This document shows, piece by piece, positions 25,203-37,640 of a DNA stretch of 64,000 nucleotides. Positions within the stretch are counted from its first letter, which is position 1. Every line of letters starts with the position of its first letter. The stretch is from Janthinobacterium rivuli (GTDB lineage: Bacteria; Pseudomonadota; Gammaproteobacteria; Burkholderiales; Burkholderiaceae_D): NCBI RefSeq assembly GCF_009208735.1, contig NZ_WFLJ01000015.1, forward strand, positions 62,001 through 126,000, written 5' to 3'. The notes beneath the pieces are model-generated. The model did not search any database. It was not told the origin of the DNA and saw only the letters and a list, made by a program, of their open reading frames with translations. The translations under genes and the position numbers were made by a program.

Positions 25203-28200
25203 ATGAACCGCATCTACCGCTCCATCTGGAACCAGGCCACCGGCGCTTACGCCGCCGTTTCCGAAAACGTCAAATCCGCCGGCAAGCGCTCGATGCCAGG
25301 ATGCAGCGGGGGCGGGGCGCATTTCGTCTTGAAGAGCATGGCGGCGGCGCTGATGCTCGGTTACGGCTCGCTGGCCCTGGCGGGACCGGTGGGCGGCACG
25401 GTGGTGGCGGGCCATGCTTCCATCCACGGCGCGCCGGGCGCCACGGTGATCAGGCAGGGCAGCCAGAATGCCGTCATCAACTGGTCCAGCTTTAATATCG
25501 GCAAGGGCGAGTCGGTGCAGTTCCAGCAGCCCAACAGCAACGCGGTGGCGCTGAACCGGGTGCTGGGCAGCGACGGCACGACCATCCTCGGCAACTTGTC
25601 GGCCAACGGCAAGGTGTTCATCGTCAACCCGAATGGCGTGCTGTTCGGCCAGGGCGCGTCCGTCAACACGGCGGGCCTGGTGGCGTCCACCCTGGATATT
25701 TCCAACGCCGACTTCATGGCCGGCAAGTACCAGTTTTCAGGCAATGGCACGGGCAAGGTCCTGAACCAGGGCAGCATCAACGCGCCGGGCGGCTATGTGG
25801 CCTTGCTGGGTGCCAATGTGTCGAACGAAGGCACGATCCAGGCACGCCTGGGTTCGGTTGCCCTGGCGGCGGGCCGCGCCATCACCCTGGACGTGGCTGG
25901 CGACGGCTTGCTGAACGTGGCGGTGGACCAGGGCGCCGTGGGCGCGCTGGTCAATAACGGCGGCATGATCAAGGCCGATGGCGGCAGCGTGGTCTTGACG
26001 GCGCAAGCGGCGGGCGACCTGCTGAAAACCGTCGTCAACAACACGGGCGTGATCGAGGCGCACAGCATCGACACGCGCGGCGGCACGATCAAGTTGCTGG
26101 GCGACATGCAAAGCGGCACGGTGCACGCGGCCGGCACGCTGGACGCCAGCGCGCCCGCGGGCGGCAATGGCGGCTTCATCGATACATCGGCCGCGCACGT
26201 CAAGATCGACGATGCGCTGAAGGTGACGACGGCCGCGCCACATGGCCTGTCCGGCACCTGGCTGATCGACCCGACCGACTTCAATATCGCCGTGTCCGGC
26301 GGCGACATGACGGGCGCCTTCCTCAGTAACTCCTTGAAGTCCGGCAATGTGCAGATCCAGAGCATCTCGGGCGCCGGCGGTACGCAGGGCAATATCAACG
26401 TCAACGATAACGTCAACTGGACGGCCAACAAGCTGACCCTGACGGCGCAAAACAATATCAACATCAACAAGGCCATGCGCGGCGCGGGCACGGCCAGCCT
26501 GGCCCTCGAATACGGCCAGAGCGCGCTCGCCGCCGGCAATCAGTCCACGTACAACGTCAAGGCGGAAGTCGATCTGCCATCGGGCAACAATTTCAGCACC
26601 AAGCTGGGCAGTAATGGCAGCGTGACCGTGTACCAGGTCATCAACAGCCTGGGCGCGTTCAACAGCACGAGCGGCAACGATGTGCAGGGCATACAAGGCA
26701 ATTTGTCTGGCAAGTATGTTCTGGGTAGCAATATCGACGCGCGCGGCACCTCCGGCTGGGATGGCGGCAAGGGCTTCGCGCCCATCGGCAGCGATGCGAC
26801 GCCATTCACGGGCACGCTCGATGGCCTGGGCCATGAAATCGTGGGATTGACGATCAACCGCCCTGAAGTGCCCGTCGGGATGTTCGGCAATATCGGCGCC
26901 GCCGCTGCCGTGCGCAACCTGAGCTTGAGCGGCGTGAGCGTTGCCGGATCGGCCGCCACCTATAGCAGCACCTATGCGGGCATAGGCGCGCTGGCTTCCG
27001 TCAACAACGGCAAGATCGATAACGTGTACAGCAGCGGCGCCGTGAGTGGCTCCGGTTACGTCAATCTGGGCGGCCTGGTCGGCATCAATGCCGGCACGAT
27101 CAGCAATAGCCGCGTCTCCGGCACCGTGGTCTCCGCCGGTGATCCCGGACCGGGCGGCTATGGCGCTGCAGGCGGTTTTGTCGGCCTCAACGCTGCGGGC
27201 GGCTTGATCAAGAGCAGTTCCAGCTCCGCCACCACCAGCTCCACGCGCTACGTTGCTGCCGGGCTGGTTGTCAACAATTCCGGCACGATCAGCGATAGCT
27301 ATGCAACGGGCACCGTTAACGCGGGAGCCAACTATGGTGGTGGCCTGGTCAGTTTTAACAATGCCACGATCACCAATAGCTATGCGACAGGCGCGATGAA
27401 CGCCTCGGGCAGTGCCGGCGGCCTGGTGGGAATCAACAACGACGCCGGCGCCATCATCAGCAATAGCTATGCGACAGGCAAGGTGACTTCCACCGGCGGC
27501 TATGTCGGCGGCCTGGTAGGGCTGTTGCGCGGAACCTTGAACAACAGCTACGCGACGGGCGACGTGCAGACCACCGGGCTGGCAGGCGGCATCGTCGGCT
27601 ATAACGTGGGCGGCGTCATCACGAATGTGTATACGACGGGCAAAGTGACGGGCGGCGGCGCCAGCGTCGGCGCCATCGTCGGCGAGCATAACGGCGGTAG
27701 CGTCAACCGTGCCTACTTTGACAGCACGATTAACTCCAGCCTGAATGGCATCGGCCAAAGCTTCAATGGCGCCACTTCGAATGCGCAAGGGCTGAGCACG
27801 GCGCAGATGCTGGTATCGAGTAATTATGTGGGCTTCAATTTCACGACCACGGGCGGCGCGACGGGCAACAACTGGGTCCTCGTCAGCGGCGATGGCTCGA
27901 TCAATGGTGCGACCGCCGGCACGCGCCCCATGCTGGCGTCGGAATGGTCGAATACCATCAATTCGGCGCACCAGCTGCAATTGATGACGATGAATAAAGC
28001 GGCCAGCTACACGCTGGGCAGCAGTTTCAGCGCCGCCACGACGGCGGCCAATGGCAACGATGTATGGGGAACGACAGGTTTCATTCCTGTCGGCACGGCG
28101 GCTTCGGCCTTCACGGGCAGCCTGGACGGCACCGGCCATATCATTTCCAGCCTAAACATCGCCAAGGCGGGCGTGAGCGATGTGGGCCTGTTCGGCGCCA

Positions 28201-31200
28201 TCGGCAGCGCGGGCAAGGTGGCGAATGTGGGCCTGTCCGGCGGCAGCGTGGCGGGCGGCACCAATGTGGGCGCGCTGGCCGGCAGCAATGCGGGCACGAT
28301 CAGCGGCAGCTTTGCCACCAGCGACGTGACGAGCACTTCCACCGGCGGCGGTCTGGTGGGCAGCAATACGGGCACGGTGGTGGACAGCTATGCCAGCGGC
28401 GCCGTGAGCGGCACCAGCGCCGTTGGCGGCCTGGTGGGCAGCAATGGCGGCAGCGTCGCCAACAGCTATGCGAACGGCAGCGTGAGCGGTTCCAGCAATG
28501 TGGGCGGCCTGGTGGGCGCCGGTGCGGGCAGCGTCACGGGCAGCTACTGGGACACGCAAAGCAGCGGCCAGGCGGCCAGCGCGGGCGGTACGGGCATGAC
28601 GACGACGCAGCTGAAGAATCTGTCGAATTACACGGGCGCCGGCTGGGAACTGGCGCAGATGTGGGTGGTCTACGATGGACAGAGTGGGCCTTTCCTGCGT
28701 TCCTTCATGAAACAGATCGCCGTGCGCGTGTCCTTCGACAGCAAGGTGTATGACGGCGTGGCCTATGCTGGCGGCAGCAACAGCGTCAGCTACTCGAACA
28801 CGGTGGCAGGCGCCAGCCTGCTGGGCACGCCTGTGTATGCGGGCAATGCCGCTGGCGCCGTGAATGCGGGCACGTATGGCGTGTCGGCCAGCGGCCTGTA
28901 CGCTTCCGGCGGCCAGGGCGGCTATGCGATCAGCTATATCGATGGCGGCCTGGTGATTACGCCGAAAGCCCTGACGGTGACGGGTGCGACGGCGGTGGAC
29001 AAGACCTATGACGGCAACGCCACGGCGACCATCACGGGCGGCGCCCTGAGCGGTTTGGTGAATGGCGAAACGCTGGTCTTGAACAGCGCCAGCGGCGTCT
29101 TCAATAACCAGAACGCGGGCAATGGCAAAGCCGTCACCATCACCGGCGGGAGCCTGGGCGATGGCACGGGCTTGGCCAGCAACTATACGGTCGGCAGTTC
29201 GGCGGCCGGAACGGCGAACATCACGCCCAAGGCCCTGACGGTGACGGGCGCGACGGCGGCGGACAAGACCTATGATGGCAGCGCCACGGCGGCGATCACG
29301 GGCGGCACCCTGGACGGTCTGGTCGGTGGGGAAACGCTGGTCTTGAACAGCGCCAGCGGCGTCTTCAATAACCAGAATGCGGGCAATGGCAAGGCCGTCA
29401 CCATCACGGGGGGGAGCTTGGGCGATGGCACGGGCCTGGCCAGCAACTACACGGTCGGCAGTTCGTCGGCCGGAACGGCGAACATCACGCCGAAGACCTT
29501 GACGGTGACGGGCGCGACGGCGGCGGACAAGACCTATGACGGCAATGCCACGGCGGCGATCACGGGCGGCGCCCTGAGCGGCCTGGTGAATGGCGAAACG
29601 CTGGTCTTGAACAGCGCCAGCGGTGTCTTCAATAACCGGAACGCGGGCAATGGCAAGGCCGTCACCATCACCGGCGGGAGCCTGGGCGATGGCACGGGCC
29701 TGGCCAGCAACTACACGGTCGGCAGTTCCTCGGCCGGAACGGCGAACATCACGCCGAAGGCCCTGACGGTGACGGGTGCGACGGCGGCGGACAAGACCTA
29801 TGATGGCAACGCCACGGCGGCGATCACGGGCGGCGCCCTGGACGGTCTGGTGAATGGGGAAACGCTGGTCTTGAACAGCACAACCGGCGTCTTCAATAAC
29901 CAGAATGCGGGCAATGGCAAGGTCGTCACCGTGACGGGCGCCAGCCTGGGCGATGGCACGGGCCTGGCCAGCAACTACACGGTTGGCAGTTCGTCGGCCG
30001 GAACGGCCAGCATCACGCCGAAGGCCCTGACCTTGACGGGCTTGAGCGGCAACAATAAAGTTTACGACGGCACAGCCGGTGCGAACCTGACCGGCGGCAC
30101 CTTGAGTGGCCTGGTCAATGCGGAAACCCTGGGCTTTACCGTGCAGGGCGCCAGCTACAGCGACAAGAACGCGGGAACGGGCAAGACCATTACGATCGGC
30201 GGCGTGACCTTGAGCGATGGCAGCGGCCTGGCCGGCAACTATACGCTGAGCGCGCCTGGCGGCTTGACGGGCGATATCGCGAAGGCAACGATTACCAGCA
30301 TCACTGGCTTGAGCGCCGATGACAAGGTCTATAACGGCAACTTCAGCGCCAGTCTCAGTGCCAGCTTGGCCGTGATCAATGGCAAGATTGCTGGCGATGA
30401 CGTGCAATTGTCCAGTGCGAACGGCATGTTCACGGACAAAAACGTGGGAAGCAACAAAGCCGTCAATATCAGCAATATCACCTTGTCCGGCAGCGATCTG
30501 GTCAATTATGACTTCCTCAATAATACGGCCAGCGCCACGGCCAGTATCACGCCCAAGGCCGTCACGCTCTCCGGTGTGACTGCAGGCAATAAAGTCTACG
30601 ATGGCACGGCGGCGGCAGTCTTGTCGGGTGGTACCTTGAGCGGCATGGTCGCGGGTGAAACGCTGAACTTCATCGGCGGTGTCGGCACCTTCAGCGACAA
30701 GAATGCCGGCACGGGCAAGGTGGTCACGATCAGCGGCACGACCTTGCAGGATGGCACAGGCCTGGCCAGCAACTACACGTTCACCAGTCCGGGCAACGTG
30801 AACGCCGACATCAGCAAGGCCAACATCAGCGGCGTGACGAACGTGAGCGTCAACAACAAGACGTATGATGGCTCGGCCACGGCCACGCTGAATGGCACGG
30901 CAACCTTCGACGGCATCATCGGTGCCGACAGCTTGAGCGTCGCCGGCAATGGTGTGTTCAGCGACAAGAATGCCGGCACGGGCAAGACGGTGGCCGTCAG
31001 CGGCATCACCCTGACTGGCGTGGACGCGGGCAATTACAATCTGCTCGGCACGACGTCCAGCGGCGTGGCCGACATCGCCAAGGCCAGCATCGGCAGCGTG
31101 ACGAACGTGGGCGTCAACAACAAGACCTATGATGGCTCGGCCACGGCCGCGCTCAATGGCGCGGCGACCTTCAATGGCATGGTGAACGGCGACAGCCTGA

Positions 31201-32429
31201 CGATGGCCGGCAGCGGCACCTTCAGCGACAAGAATGCGGGCACGGGCAAGACCGTCAATGTCAGCGGCATCACCCTGGGCGGCGCGGATGCGGGCAACTA
31301 CACGCTGGTCAGCGCGACGTCCAGCGGCGTGGCCGATATCACGCCGAAAGCCCTGACGGTGACGGGGCAGGTGGCCGGCAACAAGGTCTACGATGGCAAT
31401 GCGGTGGCGCAGCTCATCGGCGGCAGCCTGAGCGGCCTGGTGGGCGACGAAACCCTGGCCATCGGCGGCCAGACGGCGGCGTTTGCCGACAAGAACGCGG
31501 GCAACGCGAAGGCCGTGACGGTCAGCGGCACGACCTTGCTCGACGGCTCCGGTGCGGCCAGCAACTACACGGTCAGCAACCCGACCGGCTTGACGGCCAG
31601 CATCACGCCAGCCTCCATCAGCGCCATTACTGGTATCGTGGCGGCCAACAAGGTGTATGACGGTGGCACGGCGGCCAGCCTGAACTTGGCGGGTGCCGGC
31701 TTTAGTGGCATGGTGGCCGGCGACGCCTTGAGTCTGGCCGCCGACACCATTCTTGGCACGTTCAGCGACAAGAATGCGGGCGTGGGCAAGACGGTGACGG
31801 TGGCCGGCATACGCCTGAGTGGTGCGGATGCGGGCAATTATGTGTTCAACGGCACAGCCAGCACGACGGCCACGATCTCGCGGGCGGCGCTGACGGTGAA
31901 AGTCGATAACGCTGAAAAAGACCAGGGACGCGCCAATCCCGATTTCCGCGTCAGCTACAGCGGCTTGCTCGGTGGCGATACGCTGGCGTCTGAAGTGAGC
32001 GGCAACCTGGCGTTCAGCACGCCGGCGACGACGGCTTCCGCGGCAGGCAGTTATCTGGTATCGGCATCGGGCCAGGCGTCGAACAATTACGCCCTGAACT
32101 ATGTAGACGGCGTGCTGAAAGTCAATCCGACGGAAGCGCTGCAAAGCGCTGTCGCGAATGTGATCGCGGCTGTCGCCGTGGCGCCATCGCAGGGCAATAT
32201 GGTGCAGGCCGACATGATCGTCAGTGGCGAGACGGCGCCTGGCAAGCCTGCCGCCACGCAGGATGCGCCGCGCGACGCGGAGAAGGGCGGCGCAGGCAGC
32301 GCACCGGTGGTGCAACTGGCCGGCAATGTCGTCAACAATGTCCTTCCGGGGCTGCGCCTGAGCGTGGTCGATAGCGGCTTGCGCCTGCCGGTCGAAGTTT
32401 CCGTCGGCACGCGCCAGGACAGCCAGTAA
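25203..32429 (+). CDS. Very large FHA-like two-partner secretion adhesin with GLUG and YDG/MBG repeats
   Basis: A 2408-residue TpsA exoprotein. The N-terminus has an ESPR-type extended signal (MNRIYRSIWNQATGAYAAVS) and a long signal ending near ALAG at about residue 61. The hemagglutinin activity/TPS domain follows, with NAVINWSSFNIGKGESVQF and NPNGVLFGQGA (about residue 142). GLUG-type repeats (GGLVGxNxGxIxNSYATG) occupy roughly residues 600-835 and 1010-1115. From about residue 1250 to 2210 it consists of YDG/MBG-type units starting KALTVTGATAADKTYDG; four of these are nearly identical 88-residue copies. A short tail (about 2305-2408) carries no membrane anchor. It is expected to be secreted by the adjacent TpsB and to act in adhesion or biofilm formation. 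Confidence 0.9.
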   Translation: MNRIYRSIWNQATGAYAAVSENVKSAGKRSMPGCSGGGAHFVLKSMAAALMLGYGSLALAGPVGGTVVAGHASIHGAPGATVIRQGSQNAVINWSSFNIGKGESVQFQQPNSNAVALNRVLGSDGTTILGNLSANGKVFIVNPNGVLFGQGASVNTAGLVASTLDISNADFMAGKYQFSGNGTGKVLNQGSINAPGGYVALLGANVSNEGTIQARLGSVALAAGRAITLDVAGDGLLNVAVDQGAVGALVNNGGMIKADGGSVVLTAQAAGDLLKTVVNNTGVIEAHSIDTRGGTIKLLGDMQSGTVHAAGTLDASAPAGGNGGFIDTSAAHVKIDDALKVTTAAPHGLSGTWLIDPTDFNIAVSGGDMTGAFLSNSLKSGNVQIQSISGAGGTQGNINVNDNVNWTANKLTLTAQNNININKAMRGAGTASLALEYGQSALAAGNQSTYNVKAEVDLPSGNNFSTKLGSNGSVTVYQVINSLGAFNSTSGNDVQGIQGNLSGKYVLGSNIDARGTSGWDGGKGFAPIGSDATPFTGTLDGLGHEIVGLTINRPEVPVGMFGNIGAAAAVRNLSLSGVSVAGSAATYSSTYAGIGALASVNNGKIDNVYSSGAVSGSGYVNLGGLVGINAGTISNSRVSGTVVSAGDPGPGGYGAAGGFVGLNAAGGLIKSSSSSATTSSTRYVAAGLVVNNSGTISDSYATGTVNAGANYGGGLVSFNNATITNSYATGAMNASGSAGGLVGINNDAGAIISNSYATGKVTSTGGYVGGLVGLLRGTLNNSYATGDVQTTGLAGGIVGYNVGGVITNVYTTGKVTGGGASVGAIVGEHNGGSVNRAYFDSTINSSLNGIGQSFNGATSNAQGLSTAQMLVSSNYVGFNFTTTGGATGNNWVLVSGDGSINGATAGTRPMLASEWSNTINSAHQLQLMTMNKAASYTLGSSFSAATTAANGNDVWGTTGFIPVGTAASAFTGSLDGTGHIISSLNIAKAGVSDVGLFGAIGSAGKVANVGLSGGSVAGGTNVGALAGSNAGTISGSFATSDVTSTSTGGGLVGSNTGTVVDSYASGAVSGTSAVGGLVGSNGGSVANSYANGSVSGSSNVGGLVGAGAGSVTGSYWDTQSSGQAASAGGTGMTTTQLKNLSNYTGAGWELAQMWVVYDGQSGPFLRSFMKQIAVRVSFDSKVYDGVAYAGGSNSVSYSNTVAGASLLGTPVYAGNAAGAVNAGTYGVSASGLYASGGQGGYAISYIDGGLVITPKALTVTGATAVDKTYDGNATATITGGALSGLVNGETLVLNSASGVFNNQNAGNGKAVTITGGSLGDGTGLASNYTVGSSAAGTANITPKALTVTGATAADKTYDGSATAAITGGTLDGLVGGETLVLNSASGVFNNQNAGNGKAVTITGGSLGDGTGLASNYTVGSSSAGTANITPKTLTVTGATAADKTYDGNATAAITGGALSGLVNGETLVLNSASGVFNNRNAGNGKAVTITGGSLGDGTGLASNYTVGSSSAGTANITPKALTVTGATAADKTYDGNATAAITGGALDGLVNGETLVLNSTTGVFNNQNAGNGKVVTVTGASLGDGTGLASNYTVGSSSAGTASITPKALTLTGLSGNNKVYDGTAGANLTGGTLSGLVNAETLGFTVQGASYSDKNAGTGKTITIGGVTLSDGSGLAGNYTLSAPGGLTGDIAKATITSITGLSADDKVYNGNFSASLSASLAVINGKIAGDDVQLSSANGMFTDKNVGSNKAVNISNITLSGSDLVNYDFLNNTASATASITPKAVTLSGVTAGNKVYDGTAAAVLSGGTLSGMVAGETLNFIGGVGTFSDKNAGTGKVVTISGTTLQDGTGLASNYTFTSPGNVNADISKANISGVTNVSVNNKTYDGSATATLNGTATFDGIIGADSLSVAGNGVFSDKNAGTGKTVAVSGITLTGVDAGNYNLLGTTSSGVADIAKASIGSVTNVGVNNKTYDGSATAALNGAATFNGMVNGDSLTMAGSGTFSDKNAGTGKTVNVSGITLGGADAGNYTLVSATSSGVADITPKALTVTGQVAGNKVYDGNAVAQLIGGSLSGLVGDETLAIGGQTAAFADKNAGNAKAVTVSGTTLLDGSGAASNYTVSNPTGLTASITPASISAITGIVAANKVYDGGTAASLNLAGAGFSGMVAGDALSLAADTILGTFSDKNAGVGKTVTVAGIRLSGADAGNYVFNGTASTTATISRAALTVKVDNAEKDQGRANPDFRVSYSGLLGGDTLASEVSGNLAFSTPATTASAAGSYLVSASGQASNNYALNYVDGVLKVNPTEALQSAVANVIAAVAVAPSQGNMVQADMIVSGETAPGKPAATQDAPRDAEKGGAGSAPVVQLAGNVVNNVLPGLRLSVVDSGLRLPVEVSVGTRQDSQ
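28956..30011 (+). repeat. Four tandem 264-bp units inside the adhesin gene
   Basis: Units begin at 28956, 29220, 29484 and 29748, each 264 bases (88 codons), and are nearly identical at DNA level. After 30011 the units diverge. In-frame unit loss or gain by recombination would change adhesin length without a frameshift. Confidence 0.9.
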
Positions 32430-32462
32430 GGCACGCGGCGTCGCCGCATGGTGGCGCCGGAG

Positions 32463-32495
32463 ATGCCGCTTCGTGTTCCGAAGCGGCATTTTTTT
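32463..32495 (+). terminator. Strong intrinsic terminator after the adhesin
   Basis: A perfect 11-bp stem, ATGCCGCTTCG with CGAAGCGGCAT, has a 5-base loop (TGTTC) and is followed by seven T. Confidence 0.9.
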
Positions 32496-32576
32496 ACCGG
32501 TGCGTCGTTGCCGCGCTCTTATAATTGCTGCACCCCCTCCTTCTGAAGAGCAGCGCTGAACAGAAAGTACAATTGC

Positions 32577-33419
32577 ATGACATCCCATTTCATCGGCGTG
32601 GCCGGCCTGCCACGCGCCGGTTCCACCTTGCTGTGCCAGTTGCTGGCGCAGCATCCCGACCTGCATTGCGAAGGCAATAGCTCCCCGCTGTGCAACGCCT
32701 TGCTGGGCATGCGGCGCATGGTCAGCGACGACGCCTTTTTCCTGTCGCAGCTCGATAGCACCTTCGATGCCAGTTATGGCCACCTGAAAACGGCCATGCA
32801 GGGTTTCTTGCGCGGCTGGTACCAGGATTGCGAGAAGCAGGGCGTGGTCGACAAGAACCGCGCCTGGCTGCATTGCGTGGAGATGCTGCTGCAACTGGCG
32901 CCGGAAGCGAAAATCATCGTCTGCGTGCGCGAGCTGGGGCAAGTCTACGGCTCCATCGAAGCGCAGCACCAGCGCACCATCCTGCTCGACTTCGTCGACC
33001 ACCTGGCCGATTTCGACCGCCTGGGCCGTGCCGACATGCTGTTTGCCAAGGACCGCACCATCGGCGCCCCATTGAGCTCGCTGCATGCCGTGCTGGACCT
33101 GCCTGCCGAAGTACAGCAGAAGCTGTATTTCGTGCGTTTCGAAGACTTGATGGCGCGGCCGGTGGAATGCATGTCGCACCTGTACGCGTGGCTGGGCCTG
33201 GCACCGTTCCAGATCGACCCGCATGATCTTGCGGTGGGCATCCAGGAGAGCGACAGCCATTACCGGATGAAGTACACGCACCGCCAGCAAGCCACCATCA
33301 GCGCGCCCAGGCCGCATGCGATACCGCCGCGCATCCAGGCGCAGATCGAAGATGCGTATGGCTGGTTTTATGAGCTGTATTATCCGCAGCACCAACGCGC
33401 GACAACGCCAGCGGTCTGA
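32577..33419 (+). CDS. Sulfotransferase-family protein
   Basis: A 280-residue protein of the sulfotransferase superfamily. The 5'-phosphosulfate-binding loop is GLPRAGSTLLCQLLAQHP at residues 10-27; a likely second cofactor region is EAKIIVCVRELGQVYGS near residue 110, with the typical aspartate replaced by Glu. FVRFEDLMARPVECMSHLYAWLG near residue 180 is a common segment of such enzymes. It would transfer sulfate from PAPS to an unknown acceptor, carbohydrate or protein. The gene stands alone between the adhesin terminator and the chitinases and has no signal peptide. The substrate cannot be read from the sequence. Confidence 0.82.
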   Translation: MTSHFIGVAGLPRAGSTLLCQLLAQHPDLHCEGNSSPLCNALLGMRRMVSDDAFFLSQLDSTFDASYGHLKTAMQGFLRGWYQDCEKQGVVDKNRAWLHCVEMLLQLAPEAKIIVCVRELGQVYGSIEAQHQRTILLDFVDHLADFDRLGRADMLFAKDRTIGAPLSSLHAVLDLPAEVQQKLYFVRFEDLMARPVECMSHLYAWLGLAPFQIDPHDLAVGIQESDSHYRMKYTHRQQATISAPRPHAIPPRIQAQIEDAYGWFYELYYPQHQRATTPAV

Positions 33420-33709
33420 AAACACGTGCGGCAGTGCTAATACCACTTGCCGCACCGCTGCCGGCGCGGTATTGCCGGCAGCTGGCGCCAATCCTCCTTT
33501 TTTCCCTTCCCTGACTCTTCGCCTGGCGCACCGTGGCCGGACCGCATGAAGTCACTGGTATTGTAAAAAACACCGTTGCATAAAACCACTTGACTACCAA
33601 TTTGGGGCGTCGCATTCTCTATGCAGAAAGCCGACGCTTCGCTGTGCTTTCTTTACGTACAACATAAAAAGCTACCTCGATAGTTTTCGTATAACGTTCA
33701 GGAGACATT
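33420..33709. other. Intergenic region before the GH19 chitinase
   Basis: About 290 bases without a recognisable gene. TTGACT at 33590-33595 followed 17 bases later by CATTCT is a weak promoter candidate. AGGAG at 33700-33704 supports the GTG start of the chitinase. Confidence 0.4.
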
Positions 33710-35137
33710 GTGAAGACACGGCAAATTAGCCGGCTGGCCTCGCCTTTGATGGCTGGCCTGCTGGGCAGCGCGCTGCTCGCTTGCGGCGGCAATTCCACCA
33801 CCGAACCCCCATCGACACTGCTGGCCGCCTCGGCCGCCAGCGACAGTTGCGCGGCCTGGAGCGCCGCTGCCGTCTACACGGCGGGCCAGTGCGCCGTGTA
33901 TGACGGCAAGGTGTACCGGGCCAAATGGTGGGTGCAGGGCACGGCCCCGAGCAGCGACCAGTGGGGACCGTGGAGCCTCGATACCACCACGCCGACACCG
34001 ACTCCCACGCCGACGCCGACGCCAACGCCAACGCCAACGCCCGGCATTCCCACCAAGGCCCAGGCCGAGGCGAACGAGGCGGCGCTGACGAACAACGATT
34101 TCTTCCGCAAGGTCAAGGCCTCGATCCGCACCCTGGGCAATGCGGCCGTCGACGCCGTGCAGCCTGGCCTGGCCGGCAATCCGCTCAACGTCAAGCGGGT
34201 CGAGCGCCTGCTGCCGGCGGCCAAGTGGGATTATTATTTTGCCGCGCGCGACGCCAGCTACACCTACCAGCGCTTCCTGCAGGCCGTGGCCAAGTTCCCC
34301 GCCGTGTGCGACGACTACAGCGACGGGCGCAATGCGGACGCCATCTGCCGCCACAGCCTGGCCACCATGTTCGCCCACTTCGGACAGGAGACGGGCGACC
34401 ATAACGCCAGCAGCCCGCTGCCGCAATGGCGCCAGGGCTTGAAGTATTTGCGCGAGCTGGGCTGCGACGAGACGGGCGCCGGCTGCGGCTACAACATCGA
34501 GTGCGCCGATCCCGTCTTCAACAAGGTGTGGACCTGCGGCAAGAACGCCGACGGCAGCTTCAAGAAATATTTCGGCCGCGGCGCCAAGCAGCTGTCCTAC
34601 AACTACAACTACGGTCCATTTTCGCAAGCCATGCATGACGGCGACCAGTCCGTGTTGCTGAAGAACCCGGACCTGGTGGCGTCGACCTGGCTGAACCTGG
34701 CGTCGGCCACGTTCTTCTTTGTCTATCCACAACCGCCGAAACCGTCGATGCTGCATGTGCTCGACGGCACGTGGGTACCGAACGCGGCCGACACGACGGC
34801 GGGCGCGGGCAATAACTTTGCCACCACCATCATGATCATCAACGCCGAATGCGGGCAGGGCACGGAAAAGCAGGCCGCGCAAAACCGCATCGATTACTAC
34901 AAGCAGTTTGCCGCCGACATGGGCTGGGATTATTCCGGCGAACAATTGTCTTGCGCCAACATGCAACGCTTCACCCCGGCCAGTTCCGCTTCCTACAACA
35001 TCTATTGGGAAAAGAACTGGAGCGCCGGTGGCGAGAACCAATGCCAGCTGGTCAGCTATCAAACCCCGTACAGCGCCTTGCTGGCCGGGAACTACGTGAA
35101 ATGCGTGGAAGCCAACTGGAATGTGAAGTTGCAGTAG
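33710..35137 (+). CDS. GH19 chitinase lipoprotein with chitin-binding module
   Basis: A 475-residue secreted chitinase. The signal peptide ends in a lipobox, SALLAC followed by GG, at about residue 25, so the mature protein should be lipid-anchored. A CBM5/12 chitin-binding module follows (about 40-85; AVYTAGQCAVYDGKVYRAKWW, ending DQWGPW), then a Thr-Pro linker, then the GH19 catalytic domain (about 115-475). The catalytic acid is probably the Glu in AHFGQETGDH, and GRGAKQLSYNYNYGPFSQA is a family signature. Starts at GTG, five bases after AGGAG. It is paired with a GH18 chitinase of the same modular plan, so the two probably act together on chitin at the cell surface. Confidence 0.92.
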   Translation: MKTRQISRLASPLMAGLLGSALLACGGNSTTEPPSTLLAASAASDSCAAWSAAAVYTAGQCAVYDGKVYRAKWWVQGTAPSSDQWGPWSLDTTTPTPTPTPTPTPTPTPTPGIPTKAQAEANEAALTNNDFFRKVKASIRTLGNAAVDAVQPGLAGNPLNVKRVERLLPAAKWDYYFAARDASYTYQRFLQAVAKFPAVCDDYSDGRNADAICRHSLATMFAHFGQETGDHNASSPLPQWRQGLKYLRELGCDETGAGCGYNIECADPVFNKVWTCGKNADGSFKKYFGRGAKQLSYNYNYGPFSQAMHDGDQSVLLKNPDLVASTWLNLASATFFFVYPQPPKPSMLHVLDGTWVPNAADTTAGAGNNFATTIMIINAECGQGTEKQAAQNRIDYYKQFAADMGWDYSGEQLSCANMQRFTPASSASYNIYWEKNWSAGGENQCQLVSYQTPYSALLAGNYVKCVEANWNVKLQ

Positions 35138-35247
35138 CTGCAAGTGCAAGAAAGCCGGCCAGGGATCACAGTTGACAAGAGCCCCTTCAGGGGCCTGCAA
35201 CAAGCTCAATGTACAACCCGTACAACCATAACGGAGACAGACACGAC

Positions 35248-37584
<2,337 letters not shown>

Positions 37585-37609
37585 GTTGAATCCGGTAGTG
37601 TAAACAGGG

Positions 37610-37639
37610 AAGGGCGGAACTGCGGTTCCGCCCTTTTTT
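37610..37639 (+). terminator. Intrinsic terminator after the chitinase genes
   Basis: A perfect 11-bp stem, AAGGGCGGAAC with GTTCCGCCCTT, has a TGCG loop and ends in six T. Confidence 0.92.
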
Positions 37640-37640
37640 C

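Noticed and set aside
28956-30011. CRISPR-like array
   Set aside because: Repeats are 264 bases with no unique spacers, and they are in frame within a coding region.
28152-33491. Open frame of 1779 codons on the minus strand through the adhesin repeats
   Set aside because: It mirrors the repetitive adhesin and runs through its terminator and the sulfotransferase gene, and the composition is Arg/His/Gly-rich. The plus-strand adhesin has clear domains.
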